Notes under the pieces: model-generated
Told to the model about the DNA's origin: nothing
The model's database searches: none
What the model saw: the letters and a program-made list of their open reading frames with translations, nothing else
DNA from: Ruegeria arenilitoris
GTDB taxonomy: Bacteria > Pseudomonadota > Alphaproteobacteria > Rhodobacterales > Rhodobacteraceae
Length of the DNA: 64,000 nt
Direction of reading: 5' to 3'
Assembly (NCBI RefSeq): GCF_013031355.1
Contig: NZ_WPZO01000001.1
Coordinates: forward strand, 744,001 to 808,000
Program-made: the position numbers and the translations under genes
Shown here: positions 35,422 to 43,456 of the stretch, in pieces
Layout of the letters: each line of letters starts with the position of its first letter
How positions within the stretch are numbered: position 1 is the stretch's first letter

Positions 35422-36881
35422 GCCGGTTTCCGGATGGCGGCACCGGCCCCTTCCGGATAGGGCAATCCGGCCTGCGCTTCGGCGATCTGGGCCATTGCGG
35501 CCTCAATCTCGGCCGATGGCGCGCTGGGGCGACGGGTTTCGAGGCTGACATGCAACAGGAAGCTCTCGCCTGTAGCGATCAGCTTGTCGCCCTCATACAT
35601 GCTGTGGAAGACATGCAGTTTCTTGCCCTGCCCCAGTAGCATTTGCGTGCGAATCTCGATCTTTGCACCCGCATGAACCTCATCGATATAGCGGATATGG
35701 TTTTCGGCGGTGAAATAGCTGCCACCCGAGGCGATATAGTCCGCGTCACAACCGATGATCTCCATGAACCGGTCAGTCGCGTCGGCAAAGGCCTCAAGAT
35801 AGCGCGCCTCGTTCATGTGGCCGTTATAGTCGGTCCAATCCAGTGGCACCGCGCGTGATACTGTCAGGATCGGTTGGCTCAGATCGGCCTGCTCCATCGT
35901 CGGCAGAGCACCGGGTTTCAGCACCGCGTCGTGCTGGTTCAGCACCGCACCCGCGCCCCAGTTCTGCGCCTTCAGGGCCCGCATCATGCCAACAAGGTTG
36001 TTGTCGCGAATACGTTCCAACTCGCGGATCGAGTGCATACCCGACTGTGCATCCGACTGATCGGCAATCATATCGACCAACTCATCAGTGAACTCGGGCA
36101 CATCCATCAGCTTGGTCCAGGGCCATTTCAACGCAGGCCCGAACTGTGCCATGAAATGCCGCATCCCGGCCTCGCCGCCCGCCACTCGATAGGTTTCGAA
36201 CAGACCCATCTGGGCCCAACGGATACCAAAACCCATGCGGATCGCTTCGTCGATTTCTTCGGTGGTGGCAATGCCGTCCTTGACCAGCCACAGCGCCTCG
36301 CGCCAGACGGCCTCAAGGAAGCGATCGGCGATATGCGCGTCGATCTCCTTTTTGACGTGAAGCGGGAAGAAACCGACCGATTTCAACAGCTTCTGTGCAC
36401 GCTCAATCATCTCGGGCGGGTTCTTGTCTGTCGGCACCAGTTCGATCAGCGGCAACAGATAGACCGGGTTGAACGGATGCGTCACCACGATCTGTTCGGG
36501 GCGCAATGCGCCCTCCTGCAATTCGGACGGTTTGAACCCGCTGGTCGAAGACCCGATGATCGCGTCTGGATCACATGCCTCTTGCAGACCCTTGTAGACC
36601 TTGAGTTTCAGGTCCAACCGCTCTGGCACGCTTTCTTGAATCCACGCGGCACCCTGCACCGCGTCGGCCATGTCCTCATGGAAAGTCAGCGCGCCTTCGG
36701 GCGGCAGGGGCACATTGCTAAGCCCCGGCAGCGATCGCCGCGCATTGTCCAGAACCTCACCAATCTTGCGCTCGGCTTCGGGGTCCGGATCAAACACCCG
36801 TACATTCCACCCATTCAGCAGGAAACGAGCGGCCCATCCGCCGCCGATCACGCCACCGCCAATGATAGCTGCTGTTTTCAT
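35418..36881 (-). CDS. L-carnitine 3-dehydrogenase fused to a thioesterase
   Basis: A 487-residue two-domain protein. Residues 1 to about 320 form a 3-hydroxyacyl-CoA-dehydrogenase-type enzyme: NAD site AAIIGGGVIGGGWAARFLLNGWNV, SSTSGFKPSEL, and THPFNPVYLLPLIELV. Residues 335 to about 460 form a hot-dog thioesterase (SRAVPLDWTDYNGHMNEARYLEAFADATDRFM with Asp and Asn/His active-site residues). The dehydrogenase oxidises L-carnitine to 3-dehydrocarnitine; the thioesterase is expected to release glycine betaine from betainyl-CoA. In Pseudomonas these are two genes (cdhA, cdhB). Start at 36881 (GGAGGAA upstream). Confidence 0.9.
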   Translation of the reverse strand: MKTAAIIGGGVIGGGWAARFLLNGWNVRVFDPDPEAERKIGEVLDNARRSLPGLSNVPLPPEGALTFHEDMADAVQGAAWIQESVPERLDLKLKVYKGLQEACDPDAIIGSSTSGFKPSELQEGALRPEQIVVTHPFNPVYLLPLIELVPTDKNPPEMIERAQKLLKSVGFFPLHVKKEIDAHIADRFLEAVWREALWLVKDGIATTEEIDEAIRMGFGIRWAQMGLFETYRVAGGEAGMRHFMAQFGPALKWPWTKLMDVPEFTDELVDMIADQSDAQSGMHSIRELERIRDNNLVGMMRALKAQNWGAGAVLNQHDAVLKPGALPTMEQADLSQPILTVSRAVPLDWTDYNGHMNEARYLEAFADATDRFMEIIGCDADYIASGGSYFTAENHIRYIDEVHAGAKIEIRTQMLLGQGKKLHVFHSMYEGDKLIATGESFLLHVSLETRRPSAPSAEIEAAMAQIAEAQAGLPYPEGAGAAIRKPA

Positions 36882-36996
36882 CAAATTTCCTCCAGCCTGA
36901 ATGCCTCCCAAAGCTCACCCAGGCACCACGTCTTCATTTCTTTGCAAATAACCCGAGGGGGTGGGGCTGGCCCCCAATCCCCCAACAGAAGGTCCC

Positions 36997-37914
36997 TTAA
37001 GCGGCCACCGGCGCCCGTTTGGTCAGCCCCAGCTTTTCACGCACTTCCTGCGGGCCAATGACCCGCGCGCCCATGTTGGACACTACGGTGCTCGCGCGTT
37101 CGACCAGCTGCCAGTTCTCGGCCAGCACGCCCTTGTCCAGCCACAGGTTGTCTTCCAAACCAACGCGCACGTTGCCGCCCGCCAAAACCGCGGCCGCAGC
37201 ATAGGCCATCTGGTTGCGGCCCAGCGAGAACGCGCTGAACGTCCAGTCGTCCGGCACGTTATTCACCATCGCCATGAAGGTGTTCAGATCGTCCGGCGCG
37301 CCCCACGGTACGCCCATGCAAAGCTGGACCAAGGCGTTGGGTTCCAGAATCCCCTCTTTCACCAGCTGCTTGGCAAACCACAGGTGGCCGGTGTCAAAGG
37401 CCTCAATCTCGGGCTTCACACCCATGTCGGTCATCATCTGCCCCATCGCGCGCAACGCGCCGGGGGTGTTGGTCATGACGTAATCGGCCTCGGCAAAGTT
37501 CATGGTGCCGCAGTCCAGAGTGCAGATCTCGGGCAAGCACTGCGCGATATGGGCCACACGTTCCGAGGCCCCGATCATATCAGTTGCCGCCTCGTTCACC
37601 GGAAACGGGCTTTCGACACCACCAAAGACGATGTCCCCGCCCATCCCTGCGGTCAGGTTCAAAACGACGTCCACATCGGCGTCGCGAATGCGGTCGGTCA
37701 CTTCGCGGTACAGGTCTAGGCGACGGCTGGGCGCGCCGGTCTCGGGGTCGCGCACATGGCAATGCACAACGGCCGCGCCAGCCTTGGCGGCGGCAATCGC
37801 ACTGCCCGCAATTTGCTGCGGCGAGCGCGGCACATGCGGGCTTCGATCCTGCGTTCCGCCCGAGCCTGTGACAGCACAAGTGATGAAGACTTCGCGGTTC
37901 ATTTCCAAAGGCAT
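36997..37914 (-). CDS. BKACE family 3-keto acid cleavage enzyme (3-dehydrocarnitine:acetyl-CoA trimethylamine-acetyltransferase type)
   Basis: A 305-residue TIM-barrel protein of the BKACE (DUF849) family. The zinc site HxHxR is seen as VVHCHVRDPETG near residue 50, and EAFDTGHLWFAKQLVKEGIL and VRVGLEDNLWL are family blocks. BKACE enzymes convert a beta-keto acid plus acetyl-CoA into acetoacetate and a new CoA ester. Next to carnitine dehydrogenase it is expected to act on 3-dehydrocarnitine, giving betainyl-CoA. It is the first gene of the unit; 115 bases separate it from the fusion gene. Starts at 37914 or 37902 are both possible. Confidence 0.88.
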   Translation of the reverse strand: MPLEMNREVFITCAVTGSGGTQDRSPHVPRSPQQIAGSAIAAAKAGAAVVHCHVRDPETGAPSRRLDLYREVTDRIRDADVDVVLNLTAGMGGDIVFGGVESPFPVNEAATDMIGASERVAHIAQCLPEICTLDCGTMNFAEADYVMTNTPGALRAMGQMMTDMGVKPEIEAFDTGHLWFAKQLVKEGILEPNALVQLCMGVPWGAPDDLNTFMAMVNNVPDDWTFSAFSLGRNQMAYAAAAVLAGGNVRVGLEDNLWLDKGVLAENWQLVERASTVVSNMGARVIGPQEVREKLGLTKRAPVAA

Positions 37915-38045
37915 GACGTTCTCCCCAAGTTATACCCCGTTTTGCCCGGGTTTTCCCCAGGCTTCTCCACGGATTCCGATTTGCGTTCAGGTCCGAGTTT
38001 GACGCAGCCTTGTGCAAACACTTGCCAGAATGCGAATCGAACTTG

Positions 38046-39032
38046 ATGAAATCCGCAAAAAACATACTGCAACCCGAACATCGCGCCCTGAAAACGGCGG
38101 TACTGGTGCTGGACGAATGCAACACGCTCAGCTTCGCATCCGCCGTCGATCCGATGCGGGCTGCGAACCGCCTGGCGGACCGTCCGGCGTTCGACTGGGA
38201 CTATGTCACCGCCACGGCAGAGCCCGCAATGCTGACCAGTGCACTGAACGTTCCCGGCATCCCTCTGGCACGGCTGCAAAGCTGCGACCTGATGATTGTC
38301 ATCGCGGGGTTCCAACTGGCACGGCACGCTACGCCCAGCCTGCTGGCCGGCCTGCGCCGCATTGCCGGCACTGGCGCCACCATGGCCGGTATCGACGGCG
38401 GTCCCTGGTTGCTGGCCGAAGCCGGTTTGCTGGACGGCTACGCCGCCACGACCCATTGGGAAGATCTCGACAATTTCGCCACCCGCTTTCCCGAAGTGGA
38501 TGTGCGCCCCGACCGGTTCACCGTGTCCGGAGACCGCCTCACGTCAGGCGGAGCAATTCCGGCGGTCGAAATGATGTTGCACATCATAGCTGCGCGCCAC
38601 GGCGCTGGCTTTGCCGCGCGCGTTTCGGGCCTCTTCCTCTATGACGGCGCACCTGACCCCGCCAAGCCGCAAAGTCGTACGGGGGCTCCGCATCGCCACA
38701 CGGCTCTGACCGCCAAAGCCAATACGCTGATGGAATCGTCCCTGGACGACCCTCTGCCGCTGGCGGATATCGCGGATACCCTCGGCACCAGCCCCCGCAC
38801 GTTGCAGCAGCAATTCCGCCTGCGCTTAAACACCACTCCGCAGGACCACTACTTGCAACTGCGCCTGGCCGAGGCCCGCCGTCTTGTTACCGACACCGAC
38901 CTGCCGTTGATGGACGTGGCGCTTGCTACAGGGTTCGCCTCGCAATCCAGCTTTGCCCGCGCCTTCCGCACCGCCCACGGCCTGTCGGCCCGCGACCTGA
39001 GACAAGAGCGCGCGCACCCTACCCATCACTGA
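38046..39032 (+). CDS. GlxA/CdhR-type AraC-family regulator
   Basis: A 328-residue regulator with an N-terminal DJ-1/PfpI-like amidotransferase domain (about 15-190, with IAGFQLARHATPSLLAGLRRIAGTGATMAGIDGGPWLLAEAGLLDG) and a C-terminal AraC HTH (about 225-320, PLADIADTLGTSPRTLQQQFRLRLNTTPQDHYLQLRLAEARRLV). The nucleophilic Cys position reads DGG, as usual in regulators. It is divergent from the BKACE gene. In Pseudomonas, CdhR of this family activates the carnitine genes, which fits here. The start is ATG 38046; a frame to 38010 is open. Confidence 0.88.
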   Translation: MKSAKNILQPEHRALKTAVLVLDECNTLSFASAVDPMRAANRLADRPAFDWDYVTATAEPAMLTSALNVPGIPLARLQSCDLMIVIAGFQLARHATPSLLAGLRRIAGTGATMAGIDGGPWLLAEAGLLDGYAATTHWEDLDNFATRFPEVDVRPDRFTVSGDRLTSGGAIPAVEMMLHIIAARHGAGFAARVSGLFLYDGAPDPAKPQSRTGAPHRHTALTAKANTLMESSLDDPLPLADIADTLGTSPRTLQQQFRLRLNTTPQDHYLQLRLAEARRLVTDTDLPLMDVALATGFASQSSFARAFRTAHGLSARDLRQERAHPTHH

Positions 39033-39041
39033 CGGGGTCCT

Positions 39042-39073
39042 CTTCATCTGGCGAAATATACCCCGGGGGGAGG
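39042..39073 (-). repeat. extragenic hairpin repeat, copy C (partial)
   Basis: Read on the minus strand: GCCTCC-CCCC-GGGGTATATTTCGCCAGATGAAG. It shares the second hairpin, AT stretch and CCAGATGAAG end of copies A and B but lacks the first ATGGCCC hairpin. A further GC-rich inverted GGGGGC/GCCCCC element follows to about 39101. It lies between the convergent regulator and aldo/keto reductase genes. Confidence 0.6.
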
Positions 39074-39102
39074 CCCGCGCAGCGCGGTGGGGGCAGAGCC
39101 CC

Positions 39103-40149
39103 CTAATAGGGCATCGGATGCGCGCGGTGCGCCTGACCGATCTCGGCCACGATCTCATCCGACAACCGCAGGTCCTTCCCAGCCAGAATATGCTCTAACT
39201 GTGCCACGGTGGTCGCTCCGAAAATGGCGGACATCATGAAGGGCCGCGTCCGACACCACGCCAGCGCCATATGCACCGGATCCAGACCATGACGTTCGGC
39301 AATCGCAAGATAGGCCGTCACCGCTTCAAAGACCCGGTCAGATTTTCTGCCACCCATCTCGGCGTTATGCGACATGCGTGACCCTTCAGGCACTGCGCCA
39401 CCCTGATACTTGCCAGTCAGGAACCCCGCCCCCAGCGGCGAAAAGGCCATCAGCCCCACATCCTCATGCACGCTCAGCTCGGCCATATCCGTATCGAAAT
39501 GACGGCAGAGTAGCGAGTATTCGTTCTGCACCGAGGCCACCCGCGGTGCGCCCATCTGTTCAGCAATCCGCAACCATTGCGCGGTGCCCCAGGCACTTTC
39601 GTTCGAAAGGCCAAAGGCGCGGATGTTGCCCTTGTCTACTTGTGCCTGCAGCGCCGCAAGGCAGTCCTGCATGTTATCCAGAACTTCGTTGGTGTTGTGT
39701 CCCGAGGGCGAGTAGTTCCAGTTCTGCCGGAACATGTAACTGCCCCGGTTCGGCCAGTGAAACTGGTAGAGGTCAATGCAATCCGTCTGCAACCGGCGCA
39801 GCGAGCCTTCGATCGCTTCGGGAATGGTCTCGCCCGTAATCCACGCACCGTCGCGGGCATGGGCAAACCCCGCGCCCGAATGTTTGGTCGCCAGCACATA
39901 GTCGCCCCGCCGCGACGGATTGGCGGCGTTCCAGTTGCCCAATATCTCTTCGGTCCGACCCACGGTTTCTTTCGAGATCGGATTCACCGGGTACATTTCG
40001 GCGGTATCGACGAAGTTGATCCCGGCCTCCAGCGCCATGTCGATCTGCGTATGGCCATCCGCCTCGGATGTCTGAGTGCCAAAGGTCATCGTGCCGAGGC
40101 ACAGGTCGGTCACCATGATGCCGGTGCGGCCCAAAGGCTTCATTTCCAT
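39103..40149 (-). CDS. aldo/keto reductase (Tas-like)
   Basis: A 348-residue TIM-barrel oxidoreductase using NADPH. The catalytic tetrad is visible: Asp in NFVDTAEMYP, Tyr in the same segment, Lys in LATKHSG, and His in YQFHWPNRG. Cofactor-binding residues occur in AFSPLGAGFLTGKYQGG and IFGATTVAQLEHIL. The overall pattern, including the extended loop between residues 75 and 100, resembles Tas/YakC-type reductases. The substrate is unknown. It converges on the carnitine regulator; the HolC-like gene precedes it by 37 bases on the same strand. Confidence 0.9.
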   Translation of the reverse strand: MEMKPLGRTGIMVTDLCLGTMTFGTQTSEADGHTQIDMALEAGINFVDTAEMYPVNPISKETVGRTEEILGNWNAANPSRRGDYVLATKHSGAGFAHARDGAWITGETIPEAIEGSLRRLQTDCIDLYQFHWPNRGSYMFRQNWNYSPSGHNTNEVLDNMQDCLAALQAQVDKGNIRAFGLSNESAWGTAQWLRIAEQMGAPRVASVQNEYSLLCRHFDTDMAELSVHEDVGLMAFSPLGAGFLTGKYQGGAVPEGSRMSHNAEMGGRKSDRVFEAVTAYLAIAERHGLDPVHMALAWCRTRPFMMSAIFGATTVAQLEHILAGKDLRLSDEIVAEIGQAHRAHPMPY

Positions 40150-40186
40150 CTGCCATTCTCCCGAGATTTACTTTGAAGCCAACGAC

Positions 40187-40645
40187 TTATGCCTCGGCCT
40201 TTTTCTCCCACCGACCCGATTCCTCGGACCAGTATTGCGCTGAACATCCCGCCCCGGTCAGGGCTTTCCACTGCCCCCGCGCGTGCTGAACAGCTTCGCC
40301 ATCGTTGCCATCGAACAGGATGCAGACCCGTTCCAGCGCCGCCACTTCATCGGGGTTCACCGGTGCCCCGTCCACGGCCATAATGCAGGCCGGGTCGTTG
40401 GCGGCCTCGGGCCCGGTGGTCAGCAAAATGGGTTGCGCCGCATCGTGGGGGCCGCCTTCGCGGCCATGTGGCAGGAACCCATCGTCAGGCCCCAGCCACA
40501 GTTTCTCATCCAACCAGTCCATCCGCGCGGGATCGGTGCCCCGCACGGCGATCTTCCACCCGGCCTGCCGTGCCTTGTCCAGCAGCACAGGCAAGGTGTA
40601 CTCCAGCGGCTGACGGGTCAGGTGGTAGAAATAGACGGCGCCCAT
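40187..40645 (-). CDS. holC: DNA polymerase III subunit chi
   Basis: A 152-residue accessory clamp-loader protein that links polymerase III to SSB. The chi pattern is visible: MGAVYFYHLTRQPLEYTLPVLLDKARQAGWKIAVRG, DEKLWLGPDDGFLPHG, PILLTTG and CILFDGNDGEAVQHARGQWK. The start at 40645 is four bases after the pepA stop; the frame is open further upstream but that stretch overlaps pepA and is not conserved. pepA-holC adjacency is common across proteobacteria. Confidence 0.92.
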   Translation of the reverse strand: MGAVYFYHLTRQPLEYTLPVLLDKARQAGWKIAVRGTDPARMDWLDEKLWLGPDDGFLPHGREGGPHDAAQPILLTTGPEAANDPACIMAVDGAPVNPDEVAALERVCILFDGNDGEAVQHARGQWKALTGAGCSAQYWSEESGRWEKKAEA

Positions 40646-40649
40646 AGGA

Positions 40650-42116
40650 TTACTCGAAGTTGTCCTGCACAAGGCGGCTGAGCGCGCGGACGCCCCAACC
40701 CGTGGCCCCTTTGGGTGCGTAGGATGTTTCCGAAGACACCGAGGCCACACCCGCGATATCGAGGTGAATCCACGGCGTTTCTTCTTTGACGAACCGCTGC
40801 AGGAATTGCGCGGCGGTGATCGAGCCCGCCGGACGACCGCCGACATTCTTCATATCCGCGATGCGCGATTTCAACTGCTTGTCATAGGCCTCACCCAAGG
40901 GCATCCGCCACGCGCCCTCGTCCTCGGCCTTGGCCGATTTCAGGAAGGCGTCGCAGAACGTGTCATTGTTCGAAAAGACACCCGCATTCTCATGCCCCAG
41001 ACCGATGATGATCGCACCGGTCAGCGTAGCCAGGTCGATCATGCCGACCGGGCTGAACCGCTCCTGCGCGTACCACATCACGTCACACAGAACCAAACGG
41101 CCCTCGGCGTCGGTGTTGATGATCTCGACCGTGTCACCTTTCATCGATTTGACCACGTCACCCGGACGGGTTGCGTTGCCCGAGGGCATGTTCTCAACCA
41201 GCCCAACCAGCCCGACCACGTTGGCCTTGGCCTTGCGTTTAGCCAGCGCCCGCATGGTACCCGCGACAACACCCGCGCCGCCCATGTCCATGGTCATGTC
41301 TTCCATGCCACCCGCAGGCTTCAGCGAGATACCACCGGTATCGAACACCACGCCCTTACCGACCAATGCCAGCGGCGCGTCGTCCTTGTCGCCGCCATTC
41401 CACTGCATCACCACAACCTTCGAGGGGCTAACCGAGCCCTGCCCAACGCTCAGCAGCGTGCGCATGCCCAACTCTTCCAGCTTGTCTTCTTCCAGAACCT
41501 CGACCTCAAGTCCCAGCTCCTTCATCTCGACCAGACGGTCGGCGAATTCGGTGGTGGTCAGGACGTTGGCCGGTTCGTTGGTCAAATCGCGGGTCATGCG
41601 CACACCATCGGCCACGGCGTATTGCGGGGCAAAGGCAGCCTCGACCTCATCAGCTTTCTGATGGCTGATGGTAACGGTCCCGGCGTCATCCGATTCCTTG
41701 GTCTTATGCGCGTCGAAGTCATAGCTGCGCAGGGCGATGCCCATGGCCAGATCTTCGCTGCGCGGCTGATTGCCCGCCATCACCAGCAGGTCTTTGCCGC
41801 CCGTCAGTTTGGCCAGTGCGGCACCGGCCTTGCGTGCCTCAGCGGCGTCGGGGCGGCGTGGCAAAACGACAATATCCAACGCCTCGGCCGCCATGCCACC
41901 AGGCCATGCCAGCGAGATCACGTCGCCCGATTTCACTTTCTCGAACCGGGCGCTTTCGATCAGCCGAGTAACCGCGCCGCGGGTCAGTCGATTGGCGCGA
42001 CGCACCGCGGGGCTCATCTTGCCCTCGGGCGGCACGATCACGGCCACACGCCCCTCGGCCTGCGCCATCACATCCACGTCAAAGGGCTGAAACCGGATCG
42101 GTACAAGACTGCTCAT
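40650..42116 (-). CDS. pepA: cytosol (leucyl) aminopeptidase
   Basis: A 488-residue M17 metallo-aminopeptidase that removes N-terminal residues from peptides. The two-metal site is in GKGVVFDTGGISLKPAGGMEDMTMDMGGAG near 250-280 and the signature IINTDAEGRLVLCD near 333. The N-terminal non-catalytic domain is normal for the family. It is followed by holC on the same strand. It starts divergently from the short ORF and lptG; 130 bases separate the pepA start from that ORF. Confidence 0.95.
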   Translation of the reverse strand: MSSLVPIRFQPFDVDVMAQAEGRVAVIVPPEGKMSPAVRRANRLTRGAVTRLIESARFEKVKSGDVISLAWPGGMAAEALDIVVLPRRPDAAEARKAGAALAKLTGGKDLLVMAGNQPRSEDLAMGIALRSYDFDAHKTKESDDAGTVTISHQKADEVEAAFAPQYAVADGVRMTRDLTNEPANVLTTTEFADRLVEMKELGLEVEVLEEDKLEELGMRTLLSVGQGSVSPSKVVVMQWNGGDKDDAPLALVGKGVVFDTGGISLKPAGGMEDMTMDMGGAGVVAGTMRALAKRKAKANVVGLVGLVENMPSGNATRPGDVVKSMKGDTVEIINTDAEGRLVLCDVMWYAQERFSPVGMIDLATLTGAIIIGLGHENAGVFSNNDTFCDAFLKSAKAEDEGAWRMPLGEAYDKQLKSRIADMKNVGGRPAGSITAAQFLQRFVKEETPWIHLDIAGVASVSSETSYAPKGATGWGVRALSRLVQDNFE

Positions 42117-42245
42117 TGCAAACTCCTCAAAATCTGTTCCCCAAGACCTAGCCCGCGCCGGGCGGCTTGACCAGATAGCAGTTTTCCCCGCGCGCGGATT
42201 GCATTACAGTCCCCGAAAAATTCCGGCAGGATCGGGGAGAACGAG

Positions 42246-42359
42246 TTGGCGAGACAGGGCAGGCATAAGCCGGTGCGCATCCGCGCAGGCGACGGTGATT
42301 CTGGCCAGAAGATCGCCCTTTCCCCCAAGGAAGTCATCTGGGTGGAGGCACATTCGTGA
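42246..42359 (+). CDS. 37-codon ORF coupled to lptG, in the slot expected for lptF
   Basis: A TTG-initiated ORF with GGGGAG six bases upstream. It encodes MARQGRHKPVRIRAGDGD followed by 19 residues ending in VEAHS, and its TGA overlaps the lptG GTG start (GTGA). The VRIRAGDGD...IALSPKEVIWVEA pattern weakly resembles the first strands of a LytTR DNA-binding domain. It is far too short for LptF (about 370 residues) and shows no LptF helices. It may be a leader peptide coupled to lptG, or the scar of a deletion. Confidence 0.35.
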   Translation: MARQGRHKPVRIRAGDGDSGQKIALSPKEVIWVEAHS

Positions 42360-43456
42360 TCCTCGACCGTTACTTCGCCCGCCGGTTCATTCAAAGTTTT
42401 CTGGTCATTGGCGGCATATTCCTGACCCTGCTGATTCTGATCGATCTGGTCGAACAGGCCCGCCGCTTCGACTCGGAAAACCTGTCCTTCGGCACGCTTT
42501 TGCACCTGACCCTGCTGAACACACCGGCCGCGATCAGCGAAATGCTTCCGCTGCTGGTGATCCTGTCCACCATCGCGTTGTTTGTCGGAATGGCACGCAG
42601 TTCCGAACTGGTGGTGACCCGCGCCATCGGGCGGTCGGGCATCCGGGCACTGCTGGCCCCGGTCACGCTGGCACTGGTGATCGGCACCCTGGCGGTGGCC
42701 TTGCTGAACCCGATTACCGCCGCCACGTCCGAGGAGTTTCGGCGCCTGTCAGACACCTATAAGAATAACGGCGATTCTGCCCTGTCGATCACCAGTGAAG
42801 GGCTGTGGCTGCGTCAGGGATCTGCGGATGGACAGTCGGTCATTCACGCGCGCGGCACCACAAATGCCGACACGTTGGAGCTGACCTGGGTGACAATCAT
42901 CTCGTTTTTACCAGATGGCAAACCAACGCAGCAGATCATTGCCGATCAGGCGAAGTTGTCGAACGGGTCGTGGATCTTGTCCAACGCCAAAATCTGGTCC
43001 TTGGCCGATGACGTGAACCCTGAGGCCGAGGCCGAGGTGCATCCGCAGATCGAAATCCCGACCACTCTGACACGGCAACGCATTCTGGACACGCTGGGCC
43101 AGCAGGATTCAGTTTCGGTCTATGATCTGCCCCAACTGATCCGAGACCTCCGTGAGGCGGGATTTTCCACCAAACAATATGAGGTTTGGCTGCAGGTACA
43201 GCTGGCGCGGCCCTTCTTTCTGATGGCAATGGTGATGATCGGCGCGGCCTTTACCATGCGCCATGTGCGTTTTGGCGGTACCGGCATCGCGGTCCTGTCG
43301 GCCATCCTGCTGGGATTTGCCATCTATTTCGTTCGCAACTTTGCCCAAATACTCGGGGAAAACGGTCAATTGCCTATCGTTGTCGCGGCCTGGGCTCCGC
43401 CCTTTGCTGCCATTCTTCTGTCGCTCGGCCTTCTGCTTCATGCGGAGGACGGCTGA
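42356..43456 (+). CDS. lptG: LPS export system permease LptG
   Basis: A 366-residue YjgP/YjgQ-family membrane protein. It has six transmembrane helices, three near the N terminus (from ILDRYFARRFIQSFLVIGGIF to about residue 115) and three near the C terminus, flanking a periplasmic beta-jellyroll domain (about 130-255). LptG with LptF and LptB extracts LPS from the inner membrane. It starts at a GTG. lptF is not upstream, contrary to the usual lptFG order. Its stop overlaps the lptD start by one base (TGATG). Confidence 0.9.
   Translation: MILDRYFARRFIQSFLVIGGIFLTLLILIDLVEQARRFDSENLSFGTLLHLTLLNTPAAISEMLPLLVILSTIALFVGMARSSELVVTRAIGRSGIRALLAPVTLALVIGTLAVALLNPITAATSEEFRRLSDTYKNNGDSALSITSEGLWLRQGSADGQSVIHARGTTNADTLELTWVTIISFLPDGKPTQQIIADQAKLSNGSWILSNAKIWSLADDVNPEAEAEVHPQIEIPTTLTRQRILDTLGQQDSVSVYDLPQLIRDLREAGFSTKQYEVWLQVQLARPFFLMAMVMIGAAFTMRHVRFGGTGIAVLSAILLGFAIYFVRNFAQILGENGQLPIVVAAWAPPFAAILLSLGLLLHAEDG

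Noticed and set aside
36954..36984. G-run/C-run hairpin between the BKACE and carnitine dehydrogenase genes as a terminator
   Set aside because: It has strong GC pairing but no T-run, and the two genes most likely share a transcript, so it is not called as a terminator.
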